Shown here piece after piece: positions 55,083 through 62,581 of a DNA stretch of 64,000 bases. The number at the start of each line of letters is the position of its first letter. Position 1 is the first letter of the stretch. A program made the position numbers and the translations under genes. This DNA comes from Palsa-1447 sp964509885 (GTDB taxonomy: Bacteria; Verrucomicrobiota; Verrucomicrobiia; Opitutales; Opitutaceae), in assembly GCA_964509885.1 (NCBI GenBank), contig CAZDZL010000001.1, positions 1 to 64,000 on the forward strand, written 5' to 3'. The notes under the pieces are model-generated. The model did not search any database, had not been told where the DNA came from, and saw only the letters and a program-made list of their open reading frames with translations.

Positions 55083-56305
55083 GGTGTTTGTGAAGGGGGA
55101 CGGGAGGAGAGCTCGCCCAGGCGCCGCGTCGCCTCGAGGCCGGTGCGCCCGTTGTGGTAGGGGCATTTCCAAAAGCTTACCTTGAGCTCGTTGTCGAGCA
55201 CGCGGCCGTCCCGTGTGACGCCCCGGAACCACTCGCCGCTGCGGCGATCGATGAGGCGGCGCTCGATGAAGTCCCACGTGCGCAGGGCCGCTTCCAGGAA
55301 TCGCTCCTGCCCCGAGAGCTGGTACGCGTTCAGGAAGCCGACGACCGCCTCGGCCTGCGGCCACCATTCCTTGTTGGTGTCCGTGAGCCCCGAGGGGCCG
55401 CCCTGGTTGTAGACCCCGCCGTCGGCGTCGACGCCCTCGGCCAGGGTGACCTCCGCGATCTTCACCGCCAGCGGGCGGATCCTGGCAGAGAGCCCCGCGT
55501 CCTTCAGCGCGTCGGCGGCCCACGTGAGGAGCCAGGCCGCCTCGATGTCGTGCCCATACGAGATCCTGTCGTAGCGCGGCGTCCAGTCCTCGGCGAAGAA
55601 GAGGCCGAGGTGCCCCGTGGCCGGGTCCACGATGCGGGTGAGCATGATCTCCACGAGCTCGCGCAGCGCCACGCGCAGGGCCGGGTCGGGCCACGCGAGG
55701 AGGAGGCGCGTGTAGGCCTCCATGATGTGCAGGTGCGTGTTCTGGGACTTGGGCTCGTTCAGGTCCACCCCGCTCAGGCGCATGTCGGCGATCGGTTCCC
55801 AGGCGCGACCGAACGCCTCGAGGTAGCCGCCGTGCCGCGCCCGGGCGTGTCTCTCGATGAGACGATGGGCGGCGATCGCCTGGTCGAGGGGCTCCCGCCT
55901 CCCGGAGGCAGCGTGGTACTCGGTCAGCGCGTAGACCGCGAACGCCTGGCCGTACACCTGCTTCCTGTCCCTGAGGACCGAGCCGTCGGCCGCCACGGAC
56001 CAAAAGTAGCCCCCGTGCGCCCGGTCGTGGAAGTGGAGAGCCAGGTCCTTGTGGGCGCGCTCCGCCATGGCGAGGTAGGCCGGGTCGCGGTAGCGAGCGT
56101 AGGCCGCCGAGTAGGTCCACAGGATGCGCGTCGTCAGGAGGGCGCCGCGCTCCGCGGCGCGGTCCACCGTGAGGTCGTTCGTCAGCGAGCCGAAGAACGC
56201 GCGGTGGTCGGCGTCGACGGCATGGTCGATCCAGAAGGGAAGGATGTTGCCGCGCAGGTCCGCCTCGATCCGGCGGGCGTAGTCGGCGGCAACGGCAGGG
56301 TTCAT
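55079..56305 (-). CDS. Cellobiose 2-epimerase (AGE superfamily), cytoplasmic
   Basis: 408 residues, the usual size for cellobiose/mannobiose 2-epimerase, with no signal peptide (MNPAVAADYARRIEADLRGN). The (alpha/alpha)6-barrel carries H252 and E255 in SYGHDIEAAW and H384 in KCPYHNGR as the catalytic residues, and LTTRILWTYSAAYARYRDP supplies the conserved Arg. The reaction is reversible C2 epimerisation of the reducing-end sugar of a beta-1,4-disaccharide. It is translationally coupled to the following GH130 gene. Compared with the copy at 26823-28127 it lacks only the exported N-terminus and keeps the same catalytic set. Confidence 0.92.
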   Translation of the reverse strand: MNPAVAADYARRIEADLRGNILPFWIDHAVDADHRAFFGSLTNDLTVDRAAERGALLTTRILWTYSAAYARYRDPAYLAMAERAHKDLALHFHDRAHGGYFWSVAADGSVLRDRKQVYGQAFAVYALTEYHAASGRREPLDQAIAAHRLIERHARARHGGYLEAFGRAWEPIADMRLSGVDLNEPKSQNTHLHIMEAYTRLLLAWPDPALRVALRELVEIMLTRIVDPATGHLGLFFAEDWTPRYDRISYGHDIEAAWLLTWAADALKDAGLSARIRPLAVKIAEVTLAEGVDADGGVYNQGGPSGLTDTNKEWWPQAEAVVGFLNAYQLSGQERFLEAALRTWDFIERRLIDRRSGEWFRGVTRDGRVLDNELKVSFWKCPYHNGRTGLEATRRLGELSSRPPSQTP

Positions 56306-56453
56306 CTCGGGGGAGGCGCGGCGGGAGGGCTGGGTTTCCGGGAATGTCTTCGATGAGGGGTCGCGGGCCGGTTGTCACTCCTTGTCGCAGGGCTCCCGCA
56401 GCCCGGAAAAAGCTCGATGGGACCGCCCCGGCGCTATGGGGTGATGGGGCCTC

Positions 56454-58511
56454 ATGCGTACGACGCCGAGCGCGGCCCCCCAGGCCGCTTTCCCCGGGCT
56501 CAAGGACGGGCTCTTCGCGGCGCTCCTGCTGGCGGCCAGCGCGCTCGCCTACCACGCCGCATGGCACGCGGGCTTCGTCTGGGACGACGATGGCCACGTC
56601 ACGCGTCCCGAGATGCGCTCCCTGCACGGGCTCTGGAGGACGTGGTTCGAGCCCGGGGCGACCCAGCAGTACTATCCGATCCTCCACAGCGTCTTCTGGG
56701 TGGAGCACCGCCTCTGGGGGGACGCCGCCACCGGATACCATCTGGCCAACATCCTCCTTCACGTGGCCGCGGCCCTCCTCCTCTACCGCGTCCTGCGCTC
56801 GCTGCAGGTGCCCGGGGCCCCCTTCGCCGCGGCGGCCTTCGCCCTGCATCCGGTCAGCGTCGAGTCCGTCGCGTGGATCTCGGAGCAGAAGAACACGCTC
56901 TCCGCCGTCTTCTGCCTCGCCTCGGCCCTCGCCTACCTGAAATTTGACAGGGATCGCCGGCGCGGCGCCTACGCCCTGGCCCTGGTCCTGTTCGCCCTTG
57001 CGCTCCTCACGAAGAGCGTGACCGCGACCCTCCCGGCGGCGCTCCTCGTCATCTTCTGGTGGAAGCGCGGGCGCCTCTCGTGGGGGCGCGACGCGGCACC
57101 GCTCGCGCCTTGGTTTGTCCTCGGCGCCGCGTCCGGGATCATGACCACCTGGATGGAGCGGACCTTCATCGGGGCCAAGGGCGGCGCCTATGCGATGGGC
57201 GTTGCGGACCGGTTCCTCGTGGCCGGCCGGGCCAGCTGGTTCTACCTCGGCAAGCTCGCGTGGCCGGCGAACCTGATGTTCGTCTACCCCCGATGGGCCG
57301 TGGATGACCGGGCGGCGTGGCAGTACCTCTATCCCGCCGCGGCCGTCGCGGTCCTCGCGGCGCTGTACTCCCTCAGGAACACCTCGAGGGGGCCGCTCGC
57401 GGCGGCGCTGCTGTTCGTCGGCACGCTCTTCCCGGCGCTCGGGTTCATCAGCGTCTACCCCTTCGTCTACTCGTATGTCGCCGACCATTTCCAGTACCTG
57501 GCGTCGATGGCGGCGATCTCGGCCGCCTGCGCGGGGCTCACCCTCGCCGCGGTCCGCGTTCACGGGAGCGTCCGGGGCGTGCCGGCGGCCTCGGCGCTCG
57601 GCGTCCTGGCGGCGCTCGCCTGGCTCACGTCGCGCCAATGCGCGATATACTCCGACGCCGAGACGCTCTGGCAGGCCACGATCGAGAGGAACCCGGGCTG
57701 CTGGGTGGCCACGGGCGGCCTCGGCGACCTCTACCTCAGGGAGGGGCGCGTGCCCGAGGCCGTCGCATGCTACGAGAGGGCCATCGCCATCGATCCCAGC
57801 AACGCCGGGTCCCACAACGACCTCGGGATTGCGCTCCTCGGCGAGGGAAAGGCGGACGAGGCCATCGCGCAGTTCGAGGCGACCCTCCGCATCGACGAGA
57901 AAAACGCCGAGGCACACGACAGCCTGGGGAACGTCCTTGCCTCCCAGCACCGGTTCGACGAGGCCGTCTCCCACTACGCGCGGGCCCTGGAGATCGCCCC
58001 CGGGGACGGCCGCGCTCGCTACAACCTGGGGAGCGCCCTCATGCACCTGGGGCGCGCCGGGGATGCCGCGACGGAATTCAGGAAGGCCGTGGACATCGCC
58101 CCCGACGACGCGGAATCACACTACGCGCTCGGGAGCGCCCTCATGCGGCTGGGCGACGACGCCGGGGCCATTGCCGAGTACCGGCAGGCCCTGCGGTGCG
58201 ACGCCGGGATCAGGGGGCCGCACATGAACCTGGGCGCCCTCTACCTGAAGGAGGGCAAAGTGCAGGACGCGATCGACGAGTTCCGGGGAGCCCTGCGGAT
58301 CGACAGCCGGGACGCGGACGCGCGCTTCGACCTCGGCAGCGCGCTCGTCCAGGCGGGACGCCTCGACGAGGCGATCGCGCAGTTCCAGAAACTGCTGGGG
58401 GACCACCCGGATGACCTCCAGGCCCACCAGGCCCTGGGCACGGCGCTCTTCAAGAAGGGGCGGATCGACGAGGCCGACGCCCAGTTCCAGTTGGCGCGGC
58501 GGCCGAGGTGA
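56454..58511 (+). CDS. TMTC-like membrane protein with eight C-terminal TPRs
   Basis: 685 residues. The N-terminal half has about 10 membrane helices of the GT-C kind. The first extracytoplasmic loop contains FVWDDDGHVTRPEM and the conserved GATQQYYPILHSVFWVEH, then ALHPVSVESVAWISEQKN and WWKRGRLSWGRD, all features of TMTC-type (transmembrane and TPR, O-mannosyltransferase-like) proteins. From about residue 400 eight TPRs follow, for example NAGSHNDLGIALLGEGKADE. A close relative starts at 62582. Eukaryotic TMTCs O-mannosylate cadherins. The bacterial homologues are uncharacterised, so a protein O-glycosyltransferase role is inference. It ends 3 bp before the convergent tRNA gene. Confidence 0.8.
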   Translation: MRTTPSAAPQAAFPGLKDGLFAALLLAASALAYHAAWHAGFVWDDDGHVTRPEMRSLHGLWRTWFEPGATQQYYPILHSVFWVEHRLWGDAATGYHLANILLHVAAALLLYRVLRSLQVPGAPFAAAAFALHPVSVESVAWISEQKNTLSAVFCLASALAYLKFDRDRRRGAYALALVLFALALLTKSVTATLPAALLVIFWWKRGRLSWGRDAAPLAPWFVLGAASGIMTTWMERTFIGAKGGAYAMGVADRFLVAGRASWFYLGKLAWPANLMFVYPRWAVDDRAAWQYLYPAAAVAVLAALYSLRNTSRGPLAAALLFVGTLFPALGFISVYPFVYSYVADHFQYLASMAAISAACAGLTLAAVRVHGSVRGVPAASALGVLAALAWLTSRQCAIYSDAETLWQATIERNPGCWVATGGLGDLYLREGRVPEAVACYERAIAIDPSNAGSHNDLGIALLGEGKADEAIAQFEATLRIDEKNAEAHDSLGNVLASQHRFDEAVSHYARALEIAPGDGRARYNLGSALMHLGRAGDAATEFRKAVDIAPDDAESHYALGSALMRLGDDAGAIAEYRQALRCDAGIRGPHMNLGALYLKEGKVQDAIDEFRGALRIDSRDADARFDLGSALVQAGRLDEAIAQFQKLLGDHPDDLQAHQALGTALFKKGRIDEADAQFQLARRPR

Positions 58512-58514
58512 AAG

Positions 58515-58590
<76 letters not shown>

Positions 58591-58912
58591 AAATCACTGA
58601 TGAAACGAAGCTTAGGCCTTAACAATTTCGGGCGCTAGGCCCAGCACCGCAAAATTCGGGGCAACCGTGGTGCTGGCGTCCAAGAGTGTTTAGGCCTGTC
58701 TCGTTACAAAGAAGGTACTTACTACGGAGATTTCAAAAGGAGCGGCAAGCGGAAATTAGCCGCCATGGATGCGAAGTCGCCTGCCTTGCAATTCACAAAA
58801 CCCACCGGCGCGAAGCACAGGAACACGGACGCCAAACGCACCTTGGTGGGCTTGGCGGCTCGCCGCGTCCATACAATGGGATTCGGTTGACGATTTCGGT
58901 AACGCCGACATA
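58591..58912. other. 322-bp lower-GC spacer between tRNA-Phe and the toxin-antitoxin pair
   Basis: No convincing gene. Short open frames exist on both strands, but none has a recognisable product or start. The stretch is visibly richer in A/T than the flanking genes (for example around 58680-58760). With the following TA genes it looks like acquired DNA next to a tRNA, but no repeat of the tRNA 3' end was found. Confidence 0.5.
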
Positions 58913-58917
58913 ATGTC
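58887..58917 (+). promoter_or_regulatory. Possible promoter and operator of the toxin-antitoxin operon
   Basis: TTGACG (58887-58892), 18 nt, TAATGT (58911-58916). An 11-bp palindrome GACAT-A-ATGTC (58907-58917) covers the -10 and the first ATG, and CGACAT recurs at 58918-58923. Autorepression by the antitoxin at such a site is typical of type II systems. If this promoter is used, the second ATG (58922) would be the start on a nearly leaderless mRNA. Confidence 0.45.
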
Positions 58918-59167
58918 CGACATGAAGACTTTCACCGTTCGAGACCTGGATAGAATCCCGGGCGAGGTCCTGAAGGCCTGCGATTCCAACGGGGTCGTTC
59001 GCGTACGTAGCCGAGGAGGCCGGCGCTATCTGATCAAGCCGGAGGCGCAAGCCACGCCCGTCATGGCAAACTTGCCGGACTTTGCTGCGCGAAGGGACAG
59101 GCTCTTCCCCGAACCCATGGCCAAGGACTTTGTCCATCGCCTAGATCAGGCCATTGCCGGAGAGTGA
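58913..59167 (+). CDS. Antitoxin of a VapBC/Phd-type toxin-antitoxin pair
   Basis: 84 residues from the ATG at 58913; the ATG at 58922 (MKTFTVRDLDRIPGEVL) is an equally good start. The N-terminus resembles Phd/YefM-type DNA-binding antitoxins (TFTVRDLDRIPGEVLKACD, VVRVRSRGGRRYLIKP). The C-terminal part (FAARRDRLFPEPMAKDFVHR) would bind the toxin. The stop overlaps the GTG of the PIN-domain toxin by four bases, so the pair is translationally coupled. The role is neutralisation of the toxin and autorepression. Confidence 0.8.
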   Translation: MSDMKTFTVRDLDRIPGEVLKACDSNGVVRVRSRGGRRYLIKPEAQATPVMANLPDFAARRDRLFPEPMAKDFVHRLDQAIAGE

Positions 59168-59628
59168 AGCCCTACGCCGATACAAATTTCTTCACTCGGG
59201 TTTACTTGTCGCTGCCGGAAAGCGCCAAAGCCGACCGTCTGATAGAAATGGCTCGCAAGGGAAAGTCGGCGCCCTTGCCGATAACTTGGCTCCATCGTAT
59301 GGAACTCATGAATGCGATCGAGATTTCCGTATGGCTGGGCAGACAGGGTGGACACCCGATCGTGGGTGCGGAGCAGGCAGCGGTGGCGTTGGCGACCTTT
59401 CAGGATGATTTCGTGAAAGGGGATTTTCTGCGGGCGGAACACCCGGAACCGGCGGAACTGACGGCGTTGTTCGAGGAGATTTCGCTGCGCCTCACGTCCA
59501 AGCACGGATTTCGCACCTACGATATCATACATGTCGCATGCGCGCGGCTCTTGGGCTGCGACCGCTTCTTCAGCTTTGACCAGAGGGCGAGAAAGCTCGC
59601 CGAACTCGATGGACTGGTGGTTGGCTGA
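59164..59628 (+). CDS. PIN-domain ribonuclease toxin (VapC-like)
   Basis: 154 residues from GTG at 59164. The PIN acidic residues are all in place: D6 (YADTNFF), E47 (RMELMNAIE), D120 (TYDIIHVACARLLG) and D139 (FSFDQRARKLAELDGL). VapC-family toxins are Mg2+-dependent RNases that cut tRNA or rRNA and are held inactive by the antitoxin encoded just upstream. The base composition is lower in GC than in the surrounding genes, consistent with horizontal gain beside the tRNA gene. The length is slightly above the usual 130-145 residues. Confidence 0.88.
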   Translation: MKPYADTNFFTRVYLSLPESAKADRLIEMARKGKSAPLPITWLHRMELMNAIEISVWLGRQGGHPIVGAEQAAVALATFQDDFVKGDFLRAEHPEPAELTALFEEISLRLTSKHGFRTYDIIHVACARLLGCDRFFSFDQRARKLAELDGLVVG

Positions 59629-59698
59629 AAGGGAGTCTTTGCGCCCATTTGCGCGTCGTTTTCAGGCATGTTGACAATGGCCTGGGCGGGTTAGCGCA

Positions 59699-59719
59699 GC
59701 CGGGCCGCCGCCGCCCGGC
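59699..59719 (+). terminator. Weak terminator-like hairpin after the toxin gene
   Basis: GCCGGGC (59699-59705) and GCCCGGC (59713-59719) form a perfect 7-bp GC stem with a 7-nt loop, 71 nt after the toxin stop, followed by CCTTTCTC rather than a true T-run. It could end the TA transcript. Confidence 0.3.
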
Positions 59720-59766
59720 CCTTTCTCATGGCGATGCGGCCCATTTCATCCAAGGCTTTCACCAAC

Positions 59767-60915
59767 ATGACCCCGCATACCACGACGCCGCCAGCCTTCC
59801 TCGCACGACTCGCGTTCGTGCTGCTCATGACACCGCTCGGCGCGGCGGCCCAACAGCCGGCAATCAAGAGCCACGAGCTCAATCCCGACCGCTCCGTGAC
59901 GTTCAGGCTCTACGCGCCAACGGCCGCGTCCGTGACGGTCGGCGTGGATTATGATCGCTCGATCCCGATGGCGAAGGGCGGCGACGGCGTGTGGGCCTAC
60001 ACGACGCCTCCGCTCGTGCCGGCACTGCACATGTACAACTTCACCAGCGACGGCACGGCGATCCTCGACCCGCTTAATCCCGCCGTGGATCCCTGCCTGA
60101 GGCTCCTGACAAACGAGGTGACCGTGCCCGGGCCGGCGCAGATGTGGGATCTGGCCGATGTCCCGCACGGCGTCGTCCACCGCCACATCTACCGGACATC
60201 CGTGATCCTGGGGCTCAAAGGCGACGCCGAGACGTATTATGTGTACACGCCGCCGGGTTACGACCCCGCCTCGAGAAAGAAGTATCCCGTCCTCTACCTG
60301 CTCCATGGTTGGACCCACGTCGCCGAGTCGTGGATGCAGTGCGGCCAGGCGGACCTGATCCTCGACAATCTCTGCGCCCAGGGCCGGATCGTGCCGATGA
60401 TCGTCGTCATGCCGCTGAATTACGGGGACATGGGTTTTGTGACGGGTGCGGACCAGTGGGACGACCCGTCCAAGGTCGAGCACAACCTCGTCACCTTCGG
60501 GACCGCCCTCCTGACCGAGATCATCCCGAGGGTTGAGGCCGGCTACAGCGCCTCGCCGAGGCGGGCGGACCGCGCGATCGCAGGGCTCTCCATGGGCGGA
60601 GGCCAAAGCCTCGTGATCGGCCTCAGGAATCCCGACGTCTTCGGCTGGGTCGGCGGCTTCAGCGGCGCGACGGGCTACCGGGACCTGGACGCCGAGATCC
60701 CCGCCATGAGCCCGAGGACGGCCCCGGAGCTCCTGTGGGTGTCGTGCGCCAGGGGCGACGGCCTTTATCCCGACACGAGGAAGTTCGTGGCTTGGCTCAA
60801 GGCAATGGGGATGAACCCGATGGATATCCAGACCGAGGGCGTCCACAACTGGGCGGTGTGGCGCGACAACCTGGTCCATTTCGCGCCGCTTCTCTTCAGG
60901 CCGGCGACCACCTGA
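59767..60915 (+). CDS. Secreted CE1-type esterase (feruloyl/acetyl-xylan esterase or enterochelin-esterase-like)
   Basis: 382 residues from the ATG at 59767, chosen because it gives a signal peptide (FLARLAFVLLMTPLGAAAQ). Residues about 30-120 form an E-set/CBM48-like beta domain (SVTFRLYAPTAASVTVGV, GDGVWAYTTPPL). The alpha/beta-hydrolase domain follows: KYPVLYLLHGWTH, nucleophile S275 in GLSMGGGQS, D331 in ARGDGLYPD and H360 in GVHNW. This architecture is common among Verrucomicrobiota and Bacteroidota esterases that remove ferulate or acetate from hemicellulose. It probably supports polysaccharide breakdown with the GH genes. It stands alone on this strand. Confidence 0.88.
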   Translation: MTPHTTTPPAFLARLAFVLLMTPLGAAAQQPAIKSHELNPDRSVTFRLYAPTAASVTVGVDYDRSIPMAKGGDGVWAYTTPPLVPALHMYNFTSDGTAILDPLNPAVDPCLRLLTNEVTVPGPAQMWDLADVPHGVVHRHIYRTSVILGLKGDAETYYVYTPPGYDPASRKKYPVLYLLHGWTHVAESWMQCGQADLILDNLCAQGRIVPMIVVMPLNYGDMGFVTGADQWDDPSKVEHNLVTFGTALLTEIIPRVEAGYSASPRRADRAIAGLSMGGGQSLVIGLRNPDVFGWVGGFSGATGYRDLDAEIPAMSPRTAPELLWVSCARGDGLYPDTRKFVAWLKAMGMNPMDIQTEGVHNWAVWRDNLVHFAPLLFRPATT

Positions 60916-60974
60916 CGCCGACGGTGGGATCATGACCCCGCGGGGACAGGACACCCTCGGAGTCGGCGGCGCCC

Positions 60975-62360
60975 CTATAGCGTCAGCTTGTTCAGGTTCA
61001 GCGGCGCGACGGCCTCGATCGGTTCCCCCTTGTCGAGCGCCGGCTTGAACCGCACCCTGCTTAGGAGCGAGACGACATAGGGGTCGTCGACCTTCTTCTT
61101 GCAGGCCGCGTCAAGGTAGGCGTCCTCCGCGAGTCCCTCCGCGGACACCCTGACGTAGAACGTCTGCCCGTAGTCGCCCGCCGCCAGGCGCGTGGGAAGG
61201 TCCGCGGGCAGCTGGCCCATCGCGGCCGCGGGGGGAAGCGTCGCGTCCCTGTGCGCGTTGACGTACTCCATCTTGATGTACTCAAACGCCTCGTCGCGCG
61301 TCAGCTCGACGCGGTCGGTCGAGATGCTGGTCGCGACCTCGATCCCCCGGTTGTACACGTGGAGCTGGAAGTCGATCATCTCGTAGTTGAAGGGAAACCC
61401 GTCCTCCGTGAAATGGACGTGGGACGGGTGGATGTCGATCGGGTCGATCGCCTTTGCGTAGACGAGGTTCTGGTAGGTGCCCGGCTTCGAGTCCGGCGCG
61501 CGGTAGCGGGAGATGGTGACCACGTAGGGGTTGTGCAGCGGCTTCGGCGACGTGATGTCGAACTCGATGTCGAGGGCGTCGAGGCCCTGGGTCGCGAGGC
61601 GCCCGGTCGGCTCGTTCCCGTTCGTGGTCTGATTCCCCGCCGACGCGGCCACGACCGAGGCGGCATGCAGGTCGGGACCGATGTTCCCCAGGCCGAGGGG
61701 ATCCGACAGCGCCGCGGGCGCGGTCGGGTTTGCCATAGGGTACCCTCCGGACGTCTTGGTCGGATGCGAGTCGGAATAGGCGTACATGGCCTTTATCATC
61801 ATCGCATTTGCCGAGAATTGGTCGTCCGAAGCCACGAATTGGGAGAACGCCCCCATGTCCCGGTTCATCATGACATCGACCCGGTTCATCGCATTCTGCG
61901 CGGTCGCCCGGAGGTCCGCGCTCGTCGAGGCGGAATAGACGAGGCCCTTGGTGATCCTCACGCTGGGGTCGTTGTCGAAGGAGTAGGCCGGCACCTTCCT
62001 GAACCCCAGGATCGTCGCCGATCCCTCCGCCAGTTTCAAAGTAGGGGTTATCTTCAGGTTGAGCGGCGCCTCCTTCGACGAGATCTCCCTCTGCTGGCCG
62101 TTGATGTCCACCACCCAGTTGGAGCCGAAGACGTCCCTCACGGGATAGAGATCGCGGTCGAGGTTGATGGCGATGTCGCAGCCCATGAAGAGCGTGTGCG
62201 TCTTCGTCTCCTTGACGACCATCTCCTGCATCGTGACGGGCTTGTCGTCGCGAACCCCGGCGAGCGACGGGTCGGCGGCGGCGCAAAGGAGCACGGCCGC
62301 AATTGCGAAATGAGGCGCGGCCGATCCCAGGGGGGAGGGAAATCCTGAGGGGGTGTCCAT
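60975..62360 (-). CDS. Exported protein of unknown function with TonB-C-like C-terminal segment
   Basis: 461 residues from the ATG at 62360, which gives a signal-type N-terminus (APHFAIAAVLLCAAADPSLA). I do not recognise the main body. It contains a region rich in Met/Asn/Asp (NAMNRVDVMMNRDMGAFSQF) and an acidic beta-rich part (GLDALDIEFDITSPKPLHNP). The last 80 residues (YVRVSAEGLAEDAYLDAACK, then PYVVSLLSRVRFKPALDKGE) resemble the C-terminal domain of TonB-type energy transducers in pattern, but there is no membrane anchor or proline-rich linker as in TonB. It may be a periplasmic domain protein. The true role is unknown. Confidence 0.65.
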   Translation of the reverse strand: MDTPSGFPSPLGSAAPHFAIAAVLLCAAADPSLAGVRDDKPVTMQEMVVKETKTHTLFMGCDIAINLDRDLYPVRDVFGSNWVVDINGQQREISSKEAPLNLKITPTLKLAEGSATILGFRKVPAYSFDNDPSVRITKGLVYSASTSADLRATAQNAMNRVDVMMNRDMGAFSQFVASDDQFSANAMMIKAMYAYSDSHPTKTSGGYPMANPTAPAALSDPLGLGNIGPDLHAASVVAASAGNQTTNGNEPTGRLATQGLDALDIEFDITSPKPLHNPYVVTISRYRAPDSKPGTYQNLVYAKAIDPIDIHPSHVHFTEDGFPFNYEMIDFQLHVYNRGIEVATSISTDRVELTRDEAFEYIKMEYVNAHRDATLPPAAAMGQLPADLPTRLAAGDYGQTFYVRVSAEGLAEDAYLDAACKKKVDDPYVVSLLSRVRFKPALDKGEPIEAVAPLNLNKLTL

Positions 62361-62581
62361 GGGCCGTTCTTTCGCATGCGCTGTGCCACGCATCCGGCGG
62401 GTATTCTAAGGCAATCGCCTCTAGGGCCTAGCGACTTTCACCCTCGCGAGGTGCCGTCCCGGTGCCCGAGCCGTTGGTTGCACGCACCCAGATCCAGCCG
62501 CCCGGCCGACCGCCCGTTGGATGCCGTCAACCAGCGCCCGCGAGCCTTGTGTGGCGCCCCAACATTTGCTCAGGTTCCCCG

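Noticed and set aside
55083..58046. Long open frame extending the GH130 coding sequence upstream to about 1411 codons
   Set aside because: The extension crosses the epimerase gene and half of the TMTC-like gene in other frames; the true GH130 start is the ATG at 55082.
58591..58912. Small open frames between tRNA-Phe and the antitoxin considered as genes or a broken integrase
   Set aside because: No recognisable motif, no start context, and frames on both strands simply overlap; no integrase signature residues were found.
60916..60974. Inverted CGCCGAC/GTCGGCG as a bidirectional terminator between convergent genes
   Set aside because: The arms are 7 bp and about 39 nt apart, with no T-tract on either side.
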